DNA of 64,000 nucleotides from Cephalotus follicularis (taxonomy: Eukaryota; Streptophyta; Magnoliopsida; Oxalidales; Cephalotaceae). The stretch is taken from assembly GCA_001972305.1 (NCBI GenBank), contig BDDD01001768.1, forward strand, positions 62,001-126,000. The letters run 5' to 3'. The notes under the pieces were generated by a model, which saw only the letters and a program-made list of their open reading frames with translations, did no database searches and was not told the DNA's origin. A program made the position numbers and the translations under genes. Below, in pieces: positions 57,724-64,000 of this stretch. Position 1 is the stretch's first letter; each line of letters begins with the position of its first letter.

Positions 57724-58840
57724 CATTTTTAGGGGCGTAATTGTAAATTTTTAAAAGTTATGTTTTAAGTCGTTTCAGGGTTCCTTTTTGGAAACAACTT
57801 AAATGCATCGTCGTAAGTTTTTTTTCTCATGATTTTGGTATTAAATTCGCGTTCCGATATCCTTTAGTGGGTCAATTTATCGTTCTTACAGGGGCGTATT
57901 TGTAAATTTGGAAAAGTTATGTTTTAAGTCGTTTCAGGGTTTCTTTTTGCAAACAGCTTAAATGCATCATCGTAAGTTTTTTGCCATGATTTTGGTGTTA
58001 AATTCGCGTTTCAAGATCGTTTAGTGGGTCGATATATAGTTCTTATATTGTTATGGGCGTAATTATAAAATTTGAAAAGTTATTATTTAAGTCGTTTTAG
58101 GGTTTCTTTTTACAGACAACATAAATGTATCGTCGTAACCTGTTTGCTGGGATTTTGGGGTCGAATTCGCGTTCCGAGATCCTTTAGTGAGTCAATTTAT
58201 CGTTCTTACAATTCTGGGGGCATAATTGTAAATTTTGGAAAGTTATGTTTGAAGTTGTTTCAGGGTTTCTTTTTGCAAACAACTTAAATGCATCATCGTA
58301 AGTTTTTTGCCGTGATTTTGGGGTTAAATTCATATTACGAGATTGTTTAGTGGGTCTATATATCGTTCTAATATTTTTAGGGACATAATTGTAAATTTTG
58401 AAAAGTTATGATTTAAGTCATTTCATGGTTTCTTTTTGCAGACAACATAAACACATTGTCATAATTTGTTTGCAATGATTTTGGGGTCAAATTCACGTTC
58501 TGAGATCGTTTATTGGGTTAATTTATCGTTTTTACATTTCTAAGGACGTAATTATAAATTTTGAAAAGTTATTTTTAAGTTGTTTCGGGATTTTTTTTTA
58601 CAAACAACATAAATGCATCGTCATAAGTTTTTTCCCTTGATTTTGGGGTTAAATTCGCGTTCCGAGATCGTTTAGTGGGTCAATATACCGTTCTTATAAT
58701 TTTATGAGCGTAATTGTAAATTTTGAAAAGTGATGATTTAAGTCGTTTAAGGGTTTCTTTTTGCAGACAACATATATGCATCGTCATAAGTTGTTTGCAG
58801 TGATTTTGGGGTCAAATTCGCGTTCCGAGATCGTTTAGTG
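57724..58840 (+). repeat. Satellite block S5, about seven monomers
   Basis: Plus orientation. Several monomers carry distinctive variants (GGTTCCTTTTTGGAAACAAC near 57778; GCAAACAACTT with CATCATCG near 58278) that recur in the same order in S6. Confidence 0.94.
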
Positions 58841-61699
58841 TGTAATACCCCGTACCTTTTTGGAGCTTCAAGAGTTCTTTTTTTTTTAAAGTTGTTGATA
58901 TGCTTTCTTTGGAGTTTGGGCTTATGTGTGATTATGCATATGAGAAGGACGTGTTAAGCCAAGGTTTAAGTGAGTTTTGTGGATGTTGAAGGACTTTTAT
59001 GAAAAGCTTCTTGAGGAAGATTCCAACTTTCAAGACAAAAGACGGCTTATGTTGGGTTTTGTGTGGAGTTATCTTGAGATGTGGTCTTTCGTTTCTCCTA
59101 GCTTCAGTAGGTTAGAGAGTTTTAGAGAGAGAGAGTCTAGTGTTCTTCTTCTTCTTCTTTCCGTCCTTAGCGTCTGGACCAGTGGAAGCTTGAAGCTTCC
59201 AACCCCAGCAAGAAGAACAAGCAGACAAGGTATAGGAAGGAAGCAGACAAGCCAGAGGAAGAGTGTAGCAGAGAAGAAGAGACGTTAACGACCAAGGAAG
59301 TAGCAAGAACTGTGAGTGGGACATCCTTTCTTTTAAAGCATTTTATTGTTCATCTTATTTTATTGAGATTCCTTCTCCTTAGCTTCAGTTTGCGTAAGCG
59401 AGTTATGATGGGAAGTTGTTTTCCCTAATGTCTTATGTTAACCATTCTTTTTGAGTGGAGTGTCCCCAGAGCCCAGAGCAAGAAAGATGTTAAGCATCCT
59501 TTTATCGTTCATCTACGGATGAGATAACGTGTACGTGTTCACCCCCCTCCTCAGCGTACCTATTGTCTATGATGGGTTGTTTAGCGAGTCTGCCCCTAGG
59601 TCCTACCTGGATCTCCTCACATTGTGGCTAGGACAGTGTACAGGGTTGAGCACAGCCGAACACACATGTACAAGCTCCTTCCTCCTCAGCCTATCATCAC
59701 AGGATGAGAAGTTGAGTGAGTTTGTCCTCGGGTTCCATACTTGGATCTCCTTGCATTGTTGCTAGGAAAATGTGTAGGGTTTGAGTACAGTTGAGCTAAG
59801 TTATCAGATATAGTAGAGATTAGAGCCTTTCAGTAGGTTTTCTAGGGGAGGACTTTGTCCTCGGCATCAATGCCTTCAGTTCAGAGTAAGACTCTTTCCT
59901 CGGCAGTCATGCCATCAACTCATATAAGTAAAGCAAAGAAATAGAAAGCACAGAAGGGAACCATGGGTTCTCGGCAGGTGAACTGCCCAGCTCAGCGCCA
60001 CTATAAGTTGGCAAGTATATTATGTAACCAGCAGGCTTCAGCCTAGAACACCTCAGCTCAGCGCCACTATGAATTGGCAAGTATATATATGTAATCAGCA
60101 GCAAAGCAAGCACAGTAAAGAAAAGCCAGTTCTAGCTTAGTTGTTCTCCTCGGGTGTTTAGCTAGGAAGGACCCCAGTTCTTTTTCAGATCACTTTCTTT
60201 TTAGTTAGTTGTATTCTTATGTTATTTCAGCTTTCATGAATATTATAGAATCAGCTAAGTAGAGAAAAGAGTAAGTTTTTCGAGTACTTTGAGCTTTTTC
60301 GTATTGTATGCCATGAGATATGCTTTGTATACAGTCTTTTTTCCCAGTTGGGATAGTTATTCATGCTCATGGTAAGTTTTCTTCAGCACATTCATTTTAA
60401 GAATGTACCAGAGGATGTTTTGTTCCCATTCACTTAGTCAGTTGGACTAATCCCCTCACAGATTCTTTTGCAGACCAGCCAGCCGAAGGAGACCCTCCAG
60501 CCCAGCAGTAGATAGCTCAGCAGGGTAGTTTTGTAGCTCAGCTTTGCGGGACGCCAGCTCGGGCGTTTAGCTTTGCATTGCATTGCATTGGGCATTCTTC
60601 GGGTTCCCTTACCCCCTTGTGTAGTAAAGCAGCTGAGAGCTTTCTTTGTGTAAGGATATGTTTATGCCAGGGAAGGCATTGTATGTATGCCAGGGCTCGA
60701 AATATGCAATGATGTGATACTTTCAAGAATGTTTATGTATGTTTTGAGTTTATAGATGTGTTTATCATGTGTTTTTATGAACTTTTCATATTTTGAGTTT
60801 TGTGATCCCAGGTTTGGTCGGGGAGCCAGAGAGTCCCCGGACTAGTTTAGCGGAGATGAGCCCAGCAGGGGTGTTATGTTTATGCTTGGGAGCATAGGTT
60901 AAGAGCTTTACCCCAGGGAGGCAAGGTGTCCCTAGGGCGATGTTGATGTTGGGCCTTGATAAGGGAGCAGGGAAGGTGTCCCTAGAGAGCGTGGCCAGGG
61001 GTGCCATGTTAGAGTAAGGCCCATGACGGGCGAAAGATATGTTAAGTGTTTTATGTTTTAAGTTAAACGGTGGGTTTGTTAAGTGATCCTTAGGGACGTG
61101 CAGTGAAGGTTGTACGCTGGGGGACAAGATGTGTATGCATGGTCTCGAGTGTAGGTTTAAGTGATCACGTGAGGCGCTTATTTTGGTTTCTCCCCAGGTG
61201 TTAGTTATGTGGAGCGTTTTAATGTTAGTGTTGTTGTGACCAGCAGGGGTAGCGGGTGACAAGGCTTGTCCCCAGGGGAGTTTAAGTGCACAGGTGTGGT
61301 GCACGTGGCTCTCTCCCCGGGCATGTTTGTCCACAGGTTGTTAGTGAGCTCGTGGGTTGCACGTGTGTGCTCTCCCCAGGCTTTTGCGCGATAAGTTAAG
61401 TGATCATGTGAGGATCACGTGGGTGTTCTCCTTGGGCATAAGTGATGCAGCGCGTTTTGGAGCTTTGGTTTTGTAGTGCTGGGGTCACAAGCAGGAGAGG
61501 AGTTGGATCCCCTGCCCGGTTGCCTCGTTAGCTGAGCGCCCAGCCGAGTCTTTCTCCTCGAGCTTTTTGCCCGATAGGTCCCTGGGGAGTTTTAAGACAG
61601 CTCCTCCGCCAGTTATAGTTTGAGAGGGTTGTTGGCAAGAGTAGTGCCATCCCCGGCAGGGCACGTGTCCCATAGAGTTAGCGGGAACTGGTCCTGACA
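58841..61699 (+). repeat. J: 5' LTR (2859 bp)
   Basis: TGTAATACCCCG ... GGTCCTGACA, ending four bases before the primer-binding site. It contains imperfect direct repeats (about 59575-59660 with 59705-59795; 59991-60034 with 60055-60100) and a cluster of CACGTG palindromes with CTCCCC words. The open frames it contains have no recognised product. Confidence 0.85.
61160..61670 (+). promoter_or_regulatory. J LTR: CACGTG (G-box) cluster
   Basis: CACGTG at 61166, 61302, 61360, 61416 and 61662. Several are part of an imperfect repeat with CTCCCC(A/G)GG downstream. CACGTG is the known G-box bound by plant bZIP/bHLH factors. Function here is inferred only. Confidence 0.5.
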
Positions 61700-61702
61700 A
61701 AT

Positions 61703-61714
61703 TGGTATCAGAGC
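61703..61714 (+). other. J: primer-binding site (initiator tRNA-Met)
   Basis: TGGTATCAGAGC, then CGAAGGTTTGGG. Confidence 0.9.
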
Positions 61715-61842
61715 GAAGGTTTGGGTTTTTCCTTGTGCTTTCTTTGTTAGTTAGTGGGGTATCTCTTGGGGTTGCATTCATGCATTGCATCTAGGTTGCG
61801 ACGTTTTCGTGATACGTTAGCAGGTTGTTGTTGTAGAAGACG

Positions 61843-62203
61843 ATGCCACCTCGGTTTCGTAGCACGGTTCGTGGCAGAGGTCGCGTTAGAGGCAGAAGCA
61901 GAGGAAGAGCGATTACTCGCCGGACAGTGGAGCCAGAGGTTCATGTAGAAGCGCCAGAGGAGCAAGCGTATGTGGGAGCAGAAGGACATGGATCTCGACA
62001 GGTACCAGAGGAGCCTATCCCAGCAGCGCAATCAGCCCCGCGTATGCCTCCACCAGTACCTGCCAGTGGACTTGCAGAGATGATGCAAGCAGCAATGTTG
62101 TGGGAGCGGACCATAGGTAAGAGAGTAGAGTCAAGTTTAGCAGACCAGAGGACGCGTCAAGAGCAAGGACGGAGGACCAGTGGAAGCTTGAAGCGCCCTT
62201 AAT
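61843..62203 (+). pseudogene. J: gag N-terminus, truncated
   Basis: The start at 61843 gives MPPRFRSTVRGRGRVRGRSR, an Arg/Gly-rich beginning usual for chromovirus gag, followed by a Pro/Glu-rich linker and the predicted helix LAEMMQAAMLWERTIGKRV. Reading passes into LTR-like sequence at about residue 110 (RRTSGSLKRP) and stops. The capsid core and zinc knuckle are absent, so this is a remnant. The 129-base leader 61714-61842 holds no other feature I can see. Confidence 0.75.
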
Positions 62204-62225
62204 TGAAAGAAGAACAAGCAGTGGA

Positions 62226-64000
62226 AATGTATCGCCGTAACTTGTTTGCCAAGATTTTGTGGTCAAATTTGCGTTCTGAGATCGTTTAGTGGGTCAATTT
62301 ATCGTTCTTACAATTCCAGGGGCGTAATTGTAAATTTTAGAAGGTTATGTTTGAAGTTGTTTCAGGGTTTCTTTTTGCAAACAACTTAAATACATCATCG
62401 TAAATTTTTTGCCGTGATTTTGGGGTTAAATTCATGTTTCGAGATCGTTTAGTGGGTCAATATATCATTCTAATATTTCTAGGGACGTAATTGCAAATTT
62501 TGAAAAGTTATGATTTAAGTCATTTTAGGGTTTCATTTTGCAGACAACATATATACATCGTCATAATTTGTTTGCAATGATTTTGGGGTCAAATTCGCGT
62601 TCAGAGATCGTTTACTGGGTTAATTTATCGTTTTTACATTTCTAGGGACGTAATTATAAATTTTGAAAAGCTATTTTTTAAGTCGTTTCAGGGTTTTTTT
62701 GTAAACAACATAAATGCATTGTCATAAGTTGTTTAACGTGACTTTGGGGTCAAATTCGCGTACCGAGGTCGTTTAGTGGGTCAATTTATCGTTCTTATAT
62801 TTCTAGTGGCGTAATTATAAGTCTTGAAAAGTTTTGTTTTAGGTCGTTTCCTGGCTTCTTTTTGCAAACAAGACGAATTCGCGTTCCTAGATCGTTTAGT
62901 GGGTCAATTTATCGTTTTTCTATTTCTAGGGGCGTAATTGTAAATTTTTAAAAGTTATGATTCAAGTCGTTTCAGGGTATTTTTTTTACAGACTATATAA
63001 ATACATCGTTATAAGTTATTTGCGTGTTTTTGGGGTCAAATTCGCATTCCGAGATCGTTTAGTGGGTCAATTTATCGTTTTTATATTTCTAGGGACATAA
63101 TTGTAAATTTTGAAAAGTTATGTTTTAAGTCGTTTCAGGGTTTCTTTTTGCACATAACTTGAATGCATCGTCGTAAGTTTTTTGCCATTTTTTTTAGTTC
63201 AATTCGCGTTTCGAGATCGTTTAGTGGGTCAATATATCGTTTTTTATATTTTTAGGGGCGTAATTGTAAATTTTAAAAAGTTATGATTTAAGTCGTTTAT
63301 GGTTTCTTTTTACAGACAACATAAATGCATCGTCATAAGTTGTTTGCCATGATTTTCGGGTCAAATTCGCGTTCTGAGATTGTTTAGTAGATCAATTTAA
63401 CGTTCTAATATTCTTAGGTGCGTAATTATAAATTTCAAAAAGTTATGATTTAAGTCGTTTCAGGGTTTATTTTCGCAGAGAACATAAATGCATCATCGTA
63501 AGTTGTCTGCCGTTATTTTGGGGTCAAATTCGTGTTCTGAGATCGTTTAGTGGGTTAATTTATCGTTCTGATATTTTTAAGGGCGTAATTGTAAATGTCG
63601 TAAAGTTATGATTTAAGTCGTTTCAGGGTTTCTTTTTGTAGACAAAATAAATGTATCATCGTAAGTTGTTTGCCATGATTTTGTGGTCAAATTCGTGTTC
63701 CGAGATCGTTTAGTGTGTCAATTTATCGTTTTATATTCTTAGATGCGTAATTGTAAAATTTGAAAAGTTATGATTTAAGTCGTTTCAGCGTTTCTTTTTA
63801 CATACAAGATAAATGCATCGTCGTAACCATTTTGTCGGGATTTTGGGGTCAAATTCGCGTTCCGAGATCGTTTAGTGGGTAAATTTATCGTTCTTACATA
63901 TCTATGGGCGTAATTGTAACTTTTGAAAAGTTATGTTTTAAGTTGTTTCAGGGTTCCTTTTTGGAAACAACTTAAATGCATCGTCGTAAGTTTTTTGCCA
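62226..64000 (+). repeat. Satellite block S6, about eleven monomers, open at window edge
   Basis: Same monomer and strand as S1-S3. Its first monomers match S5 (58130-58720) and the next ones match the end of S3 (54011-54500), including the shortened monomer near 62870-62885. The last monomer matches the first of S5. Confidence 0.95.

Larger units (their letters stand above)
58841..62225 (+). mobile_element. J: LTR retrotransposon fragment (5' LTR plus gag start)
   Basis: A different family with LTR start TGTAATACCCCG, tRNA-Met primer site and gag N-terminus. At about 62172 the gag sequence passes into about 50 bp closely matching its own LTR near 59176 (GGACCAGTGGAAGCTTGAAG), and then satellite begins. 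The rest of gag, all of pol and the 3' LTR are missing. No clear TSD. Confidence 0.8.

Noticed and set aside
58977..59288. Small gene of 103 codons in the J LTR
   Set aside because: Low complexity, inside the LTR, with the antisense frame also open; part of it recurs at 62177 as an LTR scrap.
60786..61334. Minus-strand open frame of 182 codons in the J LTR
   Set aside because: Lies wholly inside the LTR, with no recognisable domain and a composition set by CCCCAG/CTGGGG-like words.

Overview
The window looks like repeat-dense heterochromatin from a flowering plant. I found no host gene, tRNA, rRNA or bacterial signal. The evidence is LTR retrotransposons with 5-bp target-site duplications (TSDs), primer-binding sites complementary to initiator tRNA-Met (TGGTATCAGAGC), integrases ending in a chromodomain (Ty3/gypsy chromoviruses, Tekay/Del-like by inference), and a tandem satellite of about 163 bp. 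The species cannot be named from the sequence, and a eudicot is only a guess. Element letters (A to K) are mine.

Layout. 1-665: minus-strand chromovirus remnant K, apparently nested in A. 666-29264: minus-strand chromovirus A, broken by plus-strand element D (711-10629, TSD ATACC), solo LTR B (15838-18392, TSD GTTCT) and minus-strand element C (19589-29135, TSD TTTTA). 29265-54551: one plus-oriented satellite array interrupted by E (31594-40468, TSD GTTTA, itself carrying a solo LTR with TSD GGGTA) and by the LTR-like block F (40782-50458). F in turn contains a copia-like solo LTR (42574-43207, TSD AAAAC) and solo LTR H (43518-49171, TSD CTCAT), and H contains solo LTR G (45416-48368, TSD CTCAC). 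54552-55324: an RNase H fragment, microsatellites and a possible CACTA-type end. 55325-55835: satellite in inverted orientation. 55836-57723: truncated LTR I. 57724-58840: satellite. 58841-62225: element J (LTR plus a gag start). 62226-64000: satellite.

None of the gag-pol genes is intact. E is the least damaged. D carries an almost identical 1509-bp tandem duplication of PR-RT-RNase H that copies already-decayed sequence.

The most striking signal is non-coding. Nearly every LTR here carries arrays of a short TCGA-centred near-palindrome (CAGTCGACTG, CAGTCGGCTG, GCGTCGACGC or GACGTCGATGTC, depending on family) repeated every 20-22 bp, that is two helical turns, while the spacers differ. There are usually two arrays per LTR: one about 130-340 nt from the LTR start, often spaced 21-27/28-21, and one about 0.8-1.4 kb in. 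A copia-like LTR carries the same kind of array, and sister LTRs of two elements differ by exactly one unit. A second non-coding signal is a stem-loop about 150-170 bp from the LTR 3' end whose stem covaries between families around a constant loop. These look like a rapidly evolving, family-specific recognition system in LTRs. What reads it is unknown.
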